The position numbers were made by a program, and so were the translations under genes. This document shows, in pieces, positions 40,512 to 48,898 of a stretch of DNA of 64,000 nucleotides. The notes beneath the pieces are model-generated. The model did no database searches and was not told the DNA's origin. It was given only the letters and a program-made list of their open reading frames with translations. The DNA is from Coriobacteriaceae bacterium (GTDB taxonomy: Bacteria > Actinomycetota > Coriobacteriia > Coriobacteriales > Atopobiaceae), in NCBI GenBank assembly GCA_004557505.1, contig SFGZ01000002.1, positions 136,215 through 200,214 of the forward strand, in the 5' to 3' direction. Within the stretch, counting starts at the first letter, position 1. The number at the start of each line of letters is the position of its first letter.

Positions 40512-40540
40512 TTGTCGCGGCTCACGCGGCATGCTATGCC
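40512..40540 (+). promoter_or_regulatory. Promoter of the dCMP deaminase gene
   Basis: TTGTCG (40512-40517) and TATGCC (40535-40540) are 17 bases apart, with an extended TGC before the -10. The -10 region is also a palindrome, GGCAT-GCT-ATGCC. Confidence 0.45.
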
Positions 40541-40591
40541 AAACCGAGTGCCCGCGCGCCCATCGGGGAAGCCGGGCTGGAAAGGGAGAAC

Positions 40592-41080
40592 ATGGCTGGT
40601 GAGCGAACCGACGTCATCTCGTGGGACGAGTTCTTCATGCGCGTCGCCATTGCGGCGAGCCTGAGGAGCAAGGACCCCAACACGCAGGTGGGAGCCTGCA
40701 TCGCAGACGCAAACCACAGGATCCTCTCCGTTGGCTACAACGGAACTCCCTCGGCCCTCACCGACGCGGACTTCCCCTGGGGCACCTCGAGCGACCCGCT
40801 CCACGACAAGCACAGCTACGTCATCCACGCCGAGGCGAACGCCATCCTCAACTACCGCGGCTCGCTCAAGGACATGGCCGACGCCACCGTCTACGTGACG
40901 CTCTTCCCGTGCCACGAGTGCGCGAAGACCCTCGTGCAGGCGGGCATCGGCGAGGTCGTCTACCTGGACGACAAGTACGACGGCTCCGAGGACAACCTCA
41001 TCTCCAAGCACGTCTTCGACGAGTGCGGCGTGGCGTATCGCCCCATCGGCATCGACCTCTCGGCAGCGGCGCGCAGGTGA
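40592..41080 (+). CDS. dCMP deaminase (ComEB-like)
   Basis: The 162-residue zinc enzyme deaminates dCMP to dUMP for dTMP synthesis. Zinc and catalytic residues are in HAEANAIL (about residues 78-85) and PCHECAKTL (about 107-115). DPNTQVGACIAD near the N-terminus is also typical. GAAAGGGAG precedes the ATG. Often called ComEB when beside competence genes; here comEA and comEC are 10 kb away. A monocistronic layout is likely. Confidence 0.92.
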   Translation: MAGERTDVISWDEFFMRVAIAASLRSKDPNTQVGACIADANHRILSVGYNGTPSALTDADFPWGTSSDPLHDKHSYVIHAEANAILNYRGSLKDMADATVYVTLFPCHECAKTLVQAGIGEVVYLDDKYDGSEDNLISKHVFDECGVAYRPIGIDLSAAARR

Positions 41081-41155
41081 GACAAGGGGAGCCCCCCTCT
41101 CATGGTAAATGAGTCGGGTCGCCGCGCGCCCCGCATAGAAGTGCCACCTTCCGGC

Positions 41156-41161
41156 TACAAT
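41156..41161 (+). promoter_or_regulatory. -10 element of the first dnaJ gene
   Basis: GCTACAAT lies 54 bases before the ATG at 41215. It matches the TGCTANNAT-like pattern of other gene starts here. I see no CIRCE or HAIR-type heat-shock repeat beside it. Confidence 0.4.
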
Positions 41162-41214
41162 CGTGCGGAGTCGGACCCATGGGGCCCGCCCCGATCATCG
41201 GCAGGAGACTTCGC

Positions 41215-42330
41215 ATGGCTTCGATGAACGACAAGGACTACTACGCCATCCTCGGTGTCGAGAGGGACGCCTCCACCGAGGACATCCGCAAGGCCTTCCA
41301 GCAGAAGGCCCGCAAGCTCCACCCCGACGTCAACAAGGCGCCGGACGCGGAAGAGAGGTTCAAGGAGGTCTCGGAGGCCTACGCCGTCCTCTCCGACTCC
41401 GAGAAGCGCTCCCGCTATGACGCCATGCGCTCGGGCTCCCCGTTCGTGGGCTCGACCGGCTCGTCCGGCTCTCCCTACGCCGGCGGCTATGGTGGGGGAG
41501 ACCCCTTTGGCTGGGGGTTCCCGTTTGGCCCCTATGGACAGCCGCGCCGCGGGCCCGCCCGCGGCCGCTCGCGCTCGTACAATCCGCGCGCGGGCGCCGA
41601 CGTCGTCTTCGACCTCACGATCGACGCGGCGATGGCGGAGAAGGGCACCAACCGCGGCGTCACATACCAGCGCTATGCGGCATGCGAGGTGTGCCACGGC
41701 AAGGGCACCGTCCAGGCGGAGCGCTCCGAGACCTGCCCGACCTGCCACGGAACCGGCCGGATCTCGGTCGACCTCACCGGGCTCTTCGGCTTTGGCGTCA
41801 TGGACATGGGGTGCCCGGAGTGCGAGGGCACGGGCCGCGTGGTCGCGGACCCCTGCGACGCCTGCGGCGGCACGGGGCGCGTGCTCACGGCGAGCGAGGT
41901 CGTGGTGAGCGTCCCCGCCGGATCCCACGACGGCGACCTCATCCGCGTGAAGGGCATGGGCAACGCGGGCACCAACGGGTCTGCCTCCGGCGACTTCGTC
42001 TGCAGGGTCGTGGTTCCCGAGGAGCGCCTGAACCCATACCAGGCGCGGGGCTTCCAGACCCTTGGCTTCGGCCTGCCGTTCCTCGTCTTTGGCGTGCTCT
42101 CCAACACGCTTCTGGGCCTTCTCGCCTTCATCATCGCCATCGCCGTCGTGGGCATCGCGTTCGTGGTGCGCGGGGGCGGCCTCAAGGCCAACTCGCGCTG
42201 GTGGAGAAACGCCCTCGCCTCGCTGGGCAACGGGGCCGCAAACGGACTCTTCATCGCCCTGCTCATGGCCTCTATGTTCTCATGTGCCGCCTGGGGTCCC
42301 GGCGCGAGGTACCGCGGCTTCCTCTGGTAG
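41215..42330 (+). CDS. DnaJ-like co-chaperone with membrane segments
   Basis: The 371-residue protein has a J domain (DYYAILGVERDASTEDIRKA, with HPD at about residue 39) and a G/F-rich linker. A zinc-binding region at about 158-225 has four CxxCxGxG-type motifs (CEVCHGKG, CPTCHGTG, CPECEGTG, CDACGGTG). The C-terminal substrate domain is cut short after VVPEERLNPYQ. It is replaced by two or three hydrophobic segments (about 284-318 and 339-358) ending at RYRGFLW. The protein is therefore probably membrane-anchored. AGGAGA six bases before the ATG supports the start. A normal dnaJ follows 140 bp downstream. Confidence 0.85.
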   Translation: MASMNDKDYYAILGVERDASTEDIRKAFQQKARKLHPDVNKAPDAEERFKEVSEAYAVLSDSEKRSRYDAMRSGSPFVGSTGSSGSPYAGGYGGGDPFGWGFPFGPYGQPRRGPARGRSRSYNPRAGADVVFDLTIDAAMAEKGTNRGVTYQRYAACEVCHGKGTVQAERSETCPTCHGTGRISVDLTGLFGFGVMDMGCPECEGTGRVVADPCDACGGTGRVLTASEVVVSVPAGSHDGDLIRVKGMGNAGTNGSASGDFVCRVVVPEERLNPYQARGFQTLGFGLPFLVFGVLSNTLLGLLAFIIAIAVVGIAFVVRGGGLKANSRWWRNALASLGNGAANGLFIALLMASMFSCAAWGPGARYRGFLW

Positions 42331-42469
42331 GTTCCGGCGTCGCGCGGCGCGGGGCCTTCTCGCGTTTGCCGGGCACGCCTTTGGGTAGAGAAGATCCTTG
42401 TGCGCGCCGTTGCGGCGGCGCCACGTCTTGCAGGTTGGGCCCCGGGGTCGGGGCGGTTTCGGGAGTTTG

Positions 42470-43738
42470 GTGAGATTGGAATCGAAGAGGGACTACTACG
42501 AGGTCCTTGGCGTGCCGCGTGACGCGGACGCAAGGACGATCAAGCGGGCGTTTCTCAAGAAGGCACGGGTGCTCCACCCCGACGTCTCCGACGACCCCGA
42601 CGCAGAGGAGAAGTTCAAGGAGGTCAACCAGGCCTACTCGGTCCTCTCCGACGAGCGCAAGCGCGCGAACTACGACCGCTATGGCGACGAGAACGGACCT
42701 TCCGGCTTTGGCTCCGACTACGTTGACATGTCCGACATCTTCAACGGTTCGGGCTTTGGCATCAACGACATCTTCGACTCGTTCTTCGGCGGCGGCGCCC
42801 CTGGCGGCGCGGGCGCCCGCGCCGCGCGCACGCGCGGGCGCGACATGGGCATACGCCTCACGGTGACCCTGGCCGAGGCCGCCGCCGGCGTCACCAAGAC
42901 GCTTGCCTACGACCGCCTTGCCCCCTGCGACGACTGCGGCGGCACCGGCGTCGGCGAGGGCGGCCACGAACGCACCTGCGACCGCTGCCACGGCACCGGG
43001 CGCGTCATCGAGGTGCAGCGCACCATCTTCGGCCAGATGCAGACCCAGGCCACCTGCCCCGTGTGCCACGGCTCGGGCAAGGTCGTCGACAGGCCCTGCG
43101 AGACCTGCGGGGGCCAGGGCCGCACTCCCTCGCGCGAGACCGTGGAGGTCAAGGTGCCCGCCGGCGTCCACTCGGGCCAGAGCATCCGCGTCGCCGGCAA
43201 GGGCGAGGCGGGCGTGCGCGGCGACGCCTCCGGCGACCTTGTCGTGAGCGTCGAGGTCGCCCGGGACGAGCGCTTCGAGCGCCAGGGCGACGACCTCTAC
43301 ACCACCGTGCGCGTGGACGCCCTCGAGGCCATCGTGGGCACCACGGTGATGGTCGACGGCATCATGCAGGGCGAGCGCGTCAAGGTCGAGGTTCCCGCCG
43401 GCTGCCAACACGGCCAGCAGATCAGGGTCGAGCGCCGCGGCATGCCGCGCCAGGGCATGATCGCGCGCGGGAGCCTCGTCGCCGTGGTCCAGGTGGTCAT
43501 CCCCACAGACCTCGACAAGCGCCAGCTGCTCGACATCGCCGGCATCGTCGCCGCGCGCACGCTCGCCGACGGCGACGAGGCCCCGGGAGGCGAGGCGCGC
43601 GCGAAAGAGGAGGGAGACTCGCCCGCCAAGGACGAGGAGGCCGCCCACCTCGCCGGAGAGCGCTGGGCCGCCCCCAAGAACCCCTTCAAGAACGCCAAGC
43701 GCAAGGCGCGCCCGCGCGGCAAGGGCGGTCGCGCGTGA
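42470..43738 (+). CDS. dnaJ: Chaperone protein DnaJ
   Basis: The 422-residue type A DnaJ has a J domain with HPD (KARVLHPDVSDDPDAEEKFK), a G/F-rich linker and four zinc motifs (CDDCGGTG, CDRCHGTG, CPVCHGSG, CETCGGQG). Two full C-terminal domains and a charged tail (EERGD and Lys/Arg-rich) follow. It hands unfolded proteins to DnaK. The start is GTG at 42470, with GGGAG upstream. TTG at 42476 is also possible. dnaK, grpE and hrcA are not in the window. It overlaps mtaB by four bases. Confidence 0.93.
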   Translation: MRLESKRDYYEVLGVPRDADARTIKRAFLKKARVLHPDVSDDPDAEEKFKEVNQAYSVLSDERKRANYDRYGDENGPSGFGSDYVDMSDIFNGSGFGINDIFDSFFGGGAPGGAGARAARTRGRDMGIRLTVTLAEAAAGVTKTLAYDRLAPCDDCGGTGVGEGGHERTCDRCHGTGRVIEVQRTIFGQMQTQATCPVCHGSGKVVDRPCETCGGQGRTPSRETVEVKVPAGVHSGQSIRVAGKGEAGVRGDASGDLVVSVEVARDERFERQGDDLYTTVRVDALEAIVGTTVMVDGIMQGERVKVEVPAGCQHGQQIRVERRGMPRQGMIARGSLVAVVQVVIPTDLDKRQLLDIAGIVAARTLADGDEAPGGEARAKEEGDSPAKDEEAAHLAGERWAAPKNPFKNAKRKARPRGKGGRA

Positions 43739-45057
43739 GCCGCCAGCCGTCCGGCGTCGCCTACGTGAGCCTCGGCTGCCGCGTCAACCGCGTCGAGACG
43801 GACCTCATCGCCGACGAGCTCTCGCGCGCAGGCCTCGCGGTGTCCCCCGAGGAGGAGGCCCGGGCGGTGGTCATCAACACCTGCGCCGTCACGGCCGAGG
43901 CCGAGGCCAAGGCCAGGAAGGCCGTGCGCCATGCGGCCTCGCTGCCGCAGGCGCCGCTCGTCGTGGCCTGCGGCTGCGTGGCCAGCCTCTTCGCCGACGA
44001 GCTCTCCGCCCTCGCCCCCAACGTGGTGGTCGAGCGGGACAAGTCCCGCGTGCCCGCCGCGGTCCTTGAGGGCCTGGGCGCGGGCGCGCTTGCGGTGGGG
44101 GATGACGGCGGCCTCCTCGCCGGCGCCTCCGGCGCGCCCCCGTCTGCCCCCACGCCCACGGGGCGCACGCGCCCGGGCATCAAGATCCAGGACGGCTGCG
44201 ACAACCGTTGCAGCTACTGCATCGTGTGGAAGGCGAGGGGGGCGTCGCGCTCGGTGGGCGCGGCGCGCGTGCGCGAGCTCGTGCTCCGCTCGCTCGAGCG
44301 CGGCGCCAGCGAGGTTGTCCTCACGGGCATCAACCTGGGCGTCTATCGCTCGGCCCTGCCGGATGGCAGCGAGGTGGGGCTCGCGGGCCTTCTCGCGTGG
44401 CTCCTCGACGCCACGCCGGTCGGCCGCATACGGCTCTCGTCGATCGAGCCGCCGGACGTCACGGGCGAGCTCCTCTCGGCCATGGCCGCGTCCGGGGGCC
44501 GCATCGCGCCCTTCCTGCACGTCTGCCTGCAGTCCGGCTGCGACGCCACGCTCGGCCGCATGGCGCGCGCGTATGGCACGTCCCTCTTCCGCGACGCCGT
44601 CGAGCGCGCCCGCAAGGCCCTGCCCCGGGTCTCGCTGGGCACGGACCTCATCGTGGGCTTCCCGGGCGAGACGGACGACGAGTTCGAGCAGTCCCTCTCG
44701 TTCTGCCGCGAGATGGGCTTCTCGCGCATGCACGTCTTTAGGTACTCCCGGCGCCCGCACACGCCGGCGGCCACCGCGGACGGCCAGGTGGACCCCCATG
44801 TGATGGCCGCGCGCAGCGCCCGCGCTCGCGCGCTCGCGCGCGAGCTTCGCGCCAGGGAGGCGGCGCGCCTCGTGGGCACGGACGACCTCGTCTGCGTGCA
44901 GTCGCCCCTCCGCGGCGTCTCCGGCGGCCTCTTCGACGTCGCCCTGGACGCCGAGGCCCCCGTCGACGCCATCGTCCCCGTGCGCGTGACGGGCGTCGCG
45001 CCGGACGGGGCTACGCTGCTGGGGCATGTGTGCCCTCAGGGCGGGCGCGTCCCGTGA
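43735..45057 (+). CDS. mtaB: tRNA methylthiotransferase MtaB-like
   Basis: The 440-residue enzyme has the UPF0004 domain with three cysteines (SLGCRVNRVETD, INTCAVTAEAE, ACGCVAS), and the radical SAM motif CDNRCSYCIVW at about residues 159-169. FLHVCLQSGCD and a C-terminal TRAM-like region (VRVTGVAPDGATLLGHV) follow. MtaB converts t6A37 to ms2t6A in tRNA. The assignment to MtaB rather than MiaB rests on the CRVN motif. GTG at 43735 overlaps the dnaJ stop. Confidence 0.88.
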   Translation: MSRQPSGVAYVSLGCRVNRVETDLIADELSRAGLAVSPEEEARAVVINTCAVTAEAEAKARKAVRHAASLPQAPLVVACGCVASLFADELSALAPNVVVERDKSRVPAAVLEGLGAGALAVGDDGGLLAGASGAPPSAPTPTGRTRPGIKIQDGCDNRCSYCIVWKARGASRSVGAARVRELVLRSLERGASEVVLTGINLGVYRSALPDGSEVGLAGLLAWLLDATPVGRIRLSSIEPPDVTGELLSAMAASGGRIAPFLHVCLQSGCDATLGRMARAYGTSLFRDAVERARKALPRVSLGTDLIVGFPGETDDEFEQSLSFCREMGFSRMHVFRYSRRPHTPAATADGQVDPHVMAARSARARALARELRAREAARLVGTDDLVCVQSPLRGVSGGLFDVALDAEAPVDAIVPVRVTGVAPDGATLLGHVCPQGGRVP

Positions 45058-45081
45058 CGTGCCCCGCGCCACCCGTTTGGC

Positions 45082-45087
45082 TATGAT
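45082..45087 (+). promoter_or_regulatory. -10-like element before phoH
   Basis: GGCTATGATTGG lies 75 bases before the phoH ATG in a short AT-richer patch. No good -35 is seen. Confidence 0.35.
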
Positions 45088-45161
45088 TGGTTTCTGCGGC
45101 AGCGCCTCAGGGGGCGCGCCGCGCCAGACCGCACGCACGCCCGCGTCTAGCCCGGAGGAGC

Positions 45162-46160
45162 ATGGAACCCACCCGCGTCCGTCTCACGATTCCCGACACT
45201 GTTGACCTCACGGCCCTGATGGGGCCGGCCGACAGCCACCTGCGCCGCATCGAGGGCGCGTTTGACGAGGCGATGGTCGTGGTGCGCGGCAACCAGGTCC
45301 TCATCGTGGGGCCCGCGGAGCAGGTGGAGCAGGTCACATCGGTCTTCTCGCAGCTCATCAAGGCCGTGGAGGGCGGGGAGACCCCCACCACGGACGAGGT
45401 GGACGTCCTTTTGGGCCAGGTGGCGCACGGCATGCGCCGCGACCGCGCGCACGCGCCCGACGCCATCCTCAGCCACCACGGGCACCCCGTGAGGCCCAAG
45501 ACCGCCGGCCAGCGCCGCTATGTCGAGGCAATACGCTCGAATGCCGTCACCTTTGGCGTGGGCCCGGCCGGCACGGGCAAGACGTATCTGGCCATGGCCA
45601 TGGCGGTGGCGGCGCTCAGGCGCCACGAGGTGAGCCGCATCGTGCTCACGCGCCCGGTCGTCGAGGCGGGGGAGTCCCTGGGCTTTCTCCCCGGCACGCT
45701 CGAGGAGAAGCTCGACCCCTACGTGAGGCCGCTCTACGACGCCCTGCTCGACATGGCGGACGCCGAGAGGGTCGCCGCCTACATGGACCAGGGCACCATC
45801 GAGATAGCCCCTCTCGCCTTCATGCGCGGCCGCACGTTCAGCGACGCCTTCGTGATCCTGGACGAGGCGCAGAACACCACGCCCCGGCAGATGAAGATGT
45901 TCCTCACCCGCATGGGATTTTCCGCCAAGTTCGTCGTCACGGGCGACGCCACGCAGCGCGACCTGGCGGGGCCGGGCGGCCTCGACCAGGCCCGCGAGGT
46001 GCTCGCGGGAATCGACGGCATCGAGTTCGTGGACCTCGGCCGCAATGACATCGTGAGGAACGCCCTGGTCGCTCGCATCGTGGACGCCTACGACCGCGCG
46101 GAGGCAACGCGCGACGCCAGGGCGCGTGGGAAGGGGGCCGGCCATGGCCAACGAGTATGA
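45162..46160 (+). CDS. phoH: PhoH-family ATPase
   Basis: The 332-residue protein begins with a small KH-like region, then the PhoH ATPase domain with Walker A GPAGTGKTYLAMA, RPVVEAGESLGFLPGTL, Walker B FVILDEAQNTT and GDATQRDL. The family is linked to RNA metabolism and phosphate starvation. CCCGGAGGAG lies just before the ATG at 45162. It overlaps ybeY by 17 bases. The phoH-ybeY-dgkA-era-recO order is conserved in Gram-positive bacteria. Confidence 0.93.
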   Translation: MEPTRVRLTIPDTVDLTALMGPADSHLRRIEGAFDEAMVVVRGNQVLIVGPAEQVEQVTSVFSQLIKAVEGGETPTTDEVDVLLGQVAHGMRRDRAHAPDAILSHHGHPVRPKTAGQRRYVEAIRSNAVTFGVGPAGTGKTYLAMAMAVAALRRHEVSRIVLTRPVVEAGESLGFLPGTLEEKLDPYVRPLYDALLDMADAERVAAYMDQGTIEIAPLAFMRGRTFSDAFVILDEAQNTTPRQMKMFLTRMGFSAKFVVTGDATQRDLAGPGGLDQAREVLAGIDGIEFVDLGRNDIVRNALVARIVDAYDRAEATRDARARGKGAGHGQRV

Positions 46161-46653
46161 CGTCACGGCGGAGGAAGGCGTGGGCGCCCCCATCACGGAG
46201 GACGAGATCCGCATGGACCTCGACCGCGTGCTCGCGGAGGAGGGCGTGGGGCGCGACTGCCTGGTCTCCATCTCCATCGTCGGCGACGAGCGCATCCGCC
46301 AGCTCAACGCCGAGTGGCGCGGCCGCGACGCGGCGACGGACGTCATCTCGCTCGAGTGCGAGCGCCCGGACGATGCCGACCTCGCCCCGGGCGAGCCGTG
46401 CGAGCTGGGCGACGTCGTCCTTGCGCCGGGCTACATCGCTCGCCAGGCAACGCGCCTCGGGACCACGGCGGCCGACGAGTTCCGCCTGCTCCTCGTGCAT
46501 GGGATCCTCCACCTGCTCGGCTACGACCATCTCGAGGACGGGGAGGCCGAGGCCATGGAGGCGCGCGAGGACGCCCTTCTCGCCATGCTCCCGCACGACG
46601 GCGCCGTGCGTCCCGTCACGCTCACCAGGCATCGCGAGGGGGTGGACGAGTGA
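46144..46653 (+). CDS. ybeY: Endoribonuclease YbeY
   Basis: The 169-residue protein contains the zinc motif HGILHLLGYDH (HxxxHxxxxxH) at about residues 119-129, and ERIRQLNAEWRGRDAATDVISL. YbeY helps 16S rRNA 3' maturation and ribosome quality control. The ATG at 46144 lies inside the end of phoH. Its stop overlaps dgkA by four bases. Confidence 0.93.
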   Translation: MANEYDVTAEEGVGAPITEDEIRMDLDRVLAEEGVGRDCLVSISIVGDERIRQLNAEWRGRDAATDVISLECERPDDADLAPGEPCELGDVVLAPGYIARQATRLGTTAADEFRLLLVHGILHLLGYDHLEDGEAEAMEAREDALLAMLPHDGAVRPVTLTRHREGVDE

Positions 46654-47021
46654 TACCCGGGTCGAACAACGACCACCCGTCGTTCCGCAAGAGCTTCCTC
46701 TTCGCCATCCAGGGCTTCAGGACGGCGGTGCGCACCGAGCGAAACATCAAGGTGATGATCGCCGGCGGCATCGGCGCCATAGCGATGGGGATTGCGGTGG
46801 GCCTTGACCCCATGAGCTGGGCGATCGTGCTCGTGTGCTGCGGTGCCGTGATCTCGGCGGAACTGCTCAACACCGCCATCGAGACCGTGGTCGACCTGGT
46901 GTCGCCCGAGTTCCACCCGCTGGCGGGCCGCGCCAAGGACATAGCCGCGGCGGCGGTGTGGGTGCTCGCGGTGCTCGTGGCCGTGGTGGGCGTCATCGTG
47001 TTTGCGCACGCGATTTTCTGA
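46650..47021 (+). CDS. dgkA: Diacylglycerol/undecaprenol kinase
   Basis: The 123-residue membrane kinase has three helices and the catalytic segment SAELLNTAIETVVDLVSPEFHP typical of the DgkA family. In Gram-positive bacteria it phosphorylates undecaprenol, feeding cell-wall lipid carrier recycling. GTG at 46650 overlaps the ybeY stop. The N-terminus NDHPSFRKSFLFAIQGF fits the family. Confidence 0.9.
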   Translation: MIPGSNNDHPSFRKSFLFAIQGFRTAVRTERNIKVMIAGGIGAIAMGIAVGLDPMSWAIVLVCCGAVISAELLNTAIETVVDLVSPEFHPLAGRAKDIAAAAVWVLAVLVAVVGVIVFAHAIF

Positions 47022-47113
47022 GACGGGGGAGACAGGGGGGCTTCCCTTCGTCTCGATCAAAAATACAATGGGACACGGGGGAATCCCTTGTCTTGTACGA
47101 GGAGGAGCGGCAC

Positions 47114-48031
47114 GTGGACAGCAATGGCGCAGGGGCGCCTTTCAGGAGTGGCTTCGTGGCCCTTGTGGGCAGGCCAAACGTGGGCAAGTCGACGCTCGTG
47201 AACGCCTGCATGGGCGAGAAGGTAGCCATCACCAGCCCGGTGGCGCAGACCACCCGCAAGCGCCTGCGCGCCGTGGTGAACGCGCCCGGCTCGCAGCTGG
47301 TGATCATCGACACGCCGGGCCTCCACAAGCCCAAGGACAGCCTTGGCAAGGAGCTCAACCAGGCCGCGCTGGCCGAGCTTGCCGACGCGGACGCGGTGGC
47401 GTTTCTCGTCGATGCGACCAAGCCGGTTGGCACGGGCGACGCCTGGGTGGCGCGCCACGTCGACGGCTCCGGGGCAGGCTTCAAGCTCCTCGTGGTCACG
47501 AAGGCGGACAAGGCCACGCCCGAGCAGGTGGCCTCCCAGCTCGCCGCCGCCCGCGGGCTCGCCCGCTTCGATGACGAGCTGGTCATCTCCGCACGTGAGG
47601 GGTTCAACGTCGACTCCTTTGTGAAGCTCGTCTCGGCGCACCTGCCAGAGGGACCCAAGTGGTTCCCCGACGACATGGACACCGACGCCGCGCCCGAGGA
47701 CCTCGTCGCCGAGTTCGTGCGCGAGAAGCTCTTCCTCAACCTGCGCCAGGAGGTGCCGCACTCGGTCGGCGTCATCTGCGATGGCATCGAGTACGCCGAG
47801 GACGGGCACGCCTCCGTCACGGCGACGGTGCTCGTGGAGCGCGAGGGCCAGAAGGGCATCGTCGTGGGCAAGGGCGGCTCCATGATCAAGCTGGTGGGCA
47901 CCGAGGCCCGCCGCGACATCGAGCGCCTGCTTGGCCGCAGGGTCTATCTCGACCTCTCCGTGCGCGTCCGGCCGCAGTGGCGCCGCGATGCCAACGAGAT
48001 CCGCCGCCTTGGCTACGGCGCCGAGGACTAG
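47114..48031 (+). CDS. era: GTPase Era
   Basis: The 305-residue GTPase assists 30S assembly. Motifs are G1 GRPNVGKSTL, G3 DTPGLHKP and G4 VTKADKA, followed by a C-terminal KH domain (KGIVVGKGGSMIKLVGTEAR). The start is GTG at 47114, with GGAGGA eight bases upstream. The frame is open further upstream into dgkA. recO starts 15 bases after its stop. Confidence 0.94.
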   Translation: MDSNGAGAPFRSGFVALVGRPNVGKSTLVNACMGEKVAITSPVAQTTRKRLRAVVNAPGSQLVIIDTPGLHKPKDSLGKELNQAALAELADADAVAFLVDATKPVGTGDAWVARHVDGSGAGFKLLVVTKADKATPEQVASQLAAARGLARFDDELVISAREGFNVDSFVKLVSAHLPEGPKWFPDDMDTDAAPEDLVAEFVREKLFLNLRQEVPHSVGVICDGIEYAEDGHASVTATVLVEREGQKGIVVGKGGSMIKLVGTEARRDIERLLGRRVYLDLSVRVRPQWRRDANEIRRLGYGAED

Positions 48032-48046
48032 GGGAGCGGGAGACGC

Positions 48047-48796
48047 ATGCCCGGCCGCCGCACCCACCGCACGCGCGGTATCGTGCTCGACCACGTCAAG
48101 CTTGGCGAGCAGGACCTCATCGTGACGCTGCTCGCGGCCGACGGCACCCAGGCGCGCGCCGTCGCGAAGGGCGCGCGCAAGCCGGGCGGGCGGCTCGCGG
48201 CCCGCGTGGAGCTCTTCTCGGAGACGGACTTCCTCCTGGCGTCCGGGAGGAGCCTCGGCATCGTCTCCGAGGCGACGCTCGTCGACGCGCACGGGCGGTT
48301 GCGGGGAGACCTCGAGCGCGTGAGCGCCGCGTCGGCCGCCTGCGAGGTGGCGCGGCTCACGTCCTTCGAGGACGCCGAGGACCCCTTCGTCTACCCGCTG
48401 CTCTCGCGCGCGCTCAAGGCCTTCGAGGAGGCCGCCGACCAGGCGCACCTCGACCTGGCGGTGGCGGCCTATGTGTTCAAGGTGCTGGCGCACGGAGGCT
48501 GGCGCCCAGAGCTCGCGCGTTGCATCGCCTGCGGAGACCCCTCGCCGATGTGGTTCTCTGCCGCCGCGGGCGGGGTCCTCTGCGAGAGCTGCGCGCGCGA
48601 TGTCCCGGGGGCCGAGCCCATCGCGCCCTCCCAGCTCGCCTGGGTGCGAGCGCTCATCGGCTCCACCTTCGATCGGCTCCTCGCCGCAGACGTCACGCCC
48701 GAGAGCGCGCTCTGGCTCGCGGGATGCGCCCACACGTGGGCGGTGACGCACCTTGACGCGCGCCTCAGGGCGTTCGAGTTCATGCTCGCGCTGTGA
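48047..48796 (+). CDS. recO: DNA repair protein RecO
   Basis: The 249-residue protein has the N-terminal OB fold (RGIVLDHVKLGEQDLIVTLL, then ARKPGGRLAARVELFSETDF) and a helical domain with the zinc cysteines CIACG and CESCA. RecO loads RecA onto SSB-coated DNA. It is the last gene of the phoH-ybeY-dgkA-era-recO run. Confidence 0.92.
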   Translation: MPGRRTHRTRGIVLDHVKLGEQDLIVTLLAADGTQARAVAKGARKPGGRLAARVELFSETDFLLASGRSLGIVSEATLVDAHGRLRGDLERVSAASAACEVARLTSFEDAEDPFVYPLLSRALKAFEEAADQAHLDLAVAAYVFKVLAHGGWRPELARCIACGDPSPMWFSAAAGGVLCESCARDVPGAEPIAPSQLAWVRALIGSTFDRLLAADVTPESALWLAGCAHTWAVTHLDARLRAFEFMLAL

Positions 48797-48830
48797 GGGG
48801 GATGGGCCGGCATTTCTCCCCAAGGTGAGC

Positions 48831-48836
48831 TATGCT
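48831..48836 (+). promoter_or_regulatory. -10-like element before the protease gene
   Basis: AGCTATGCTTCC lies 68 bases upstream of the ATG at 48899, in the only AT-rich part of the spacer. Confidence 0.3.
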
Positions 48837-48898
48837 TCCCCGATAGCGCAATTGATTCAGACATTGATTTTACCCCCGGACCAATGGAAGGCAGGGGC

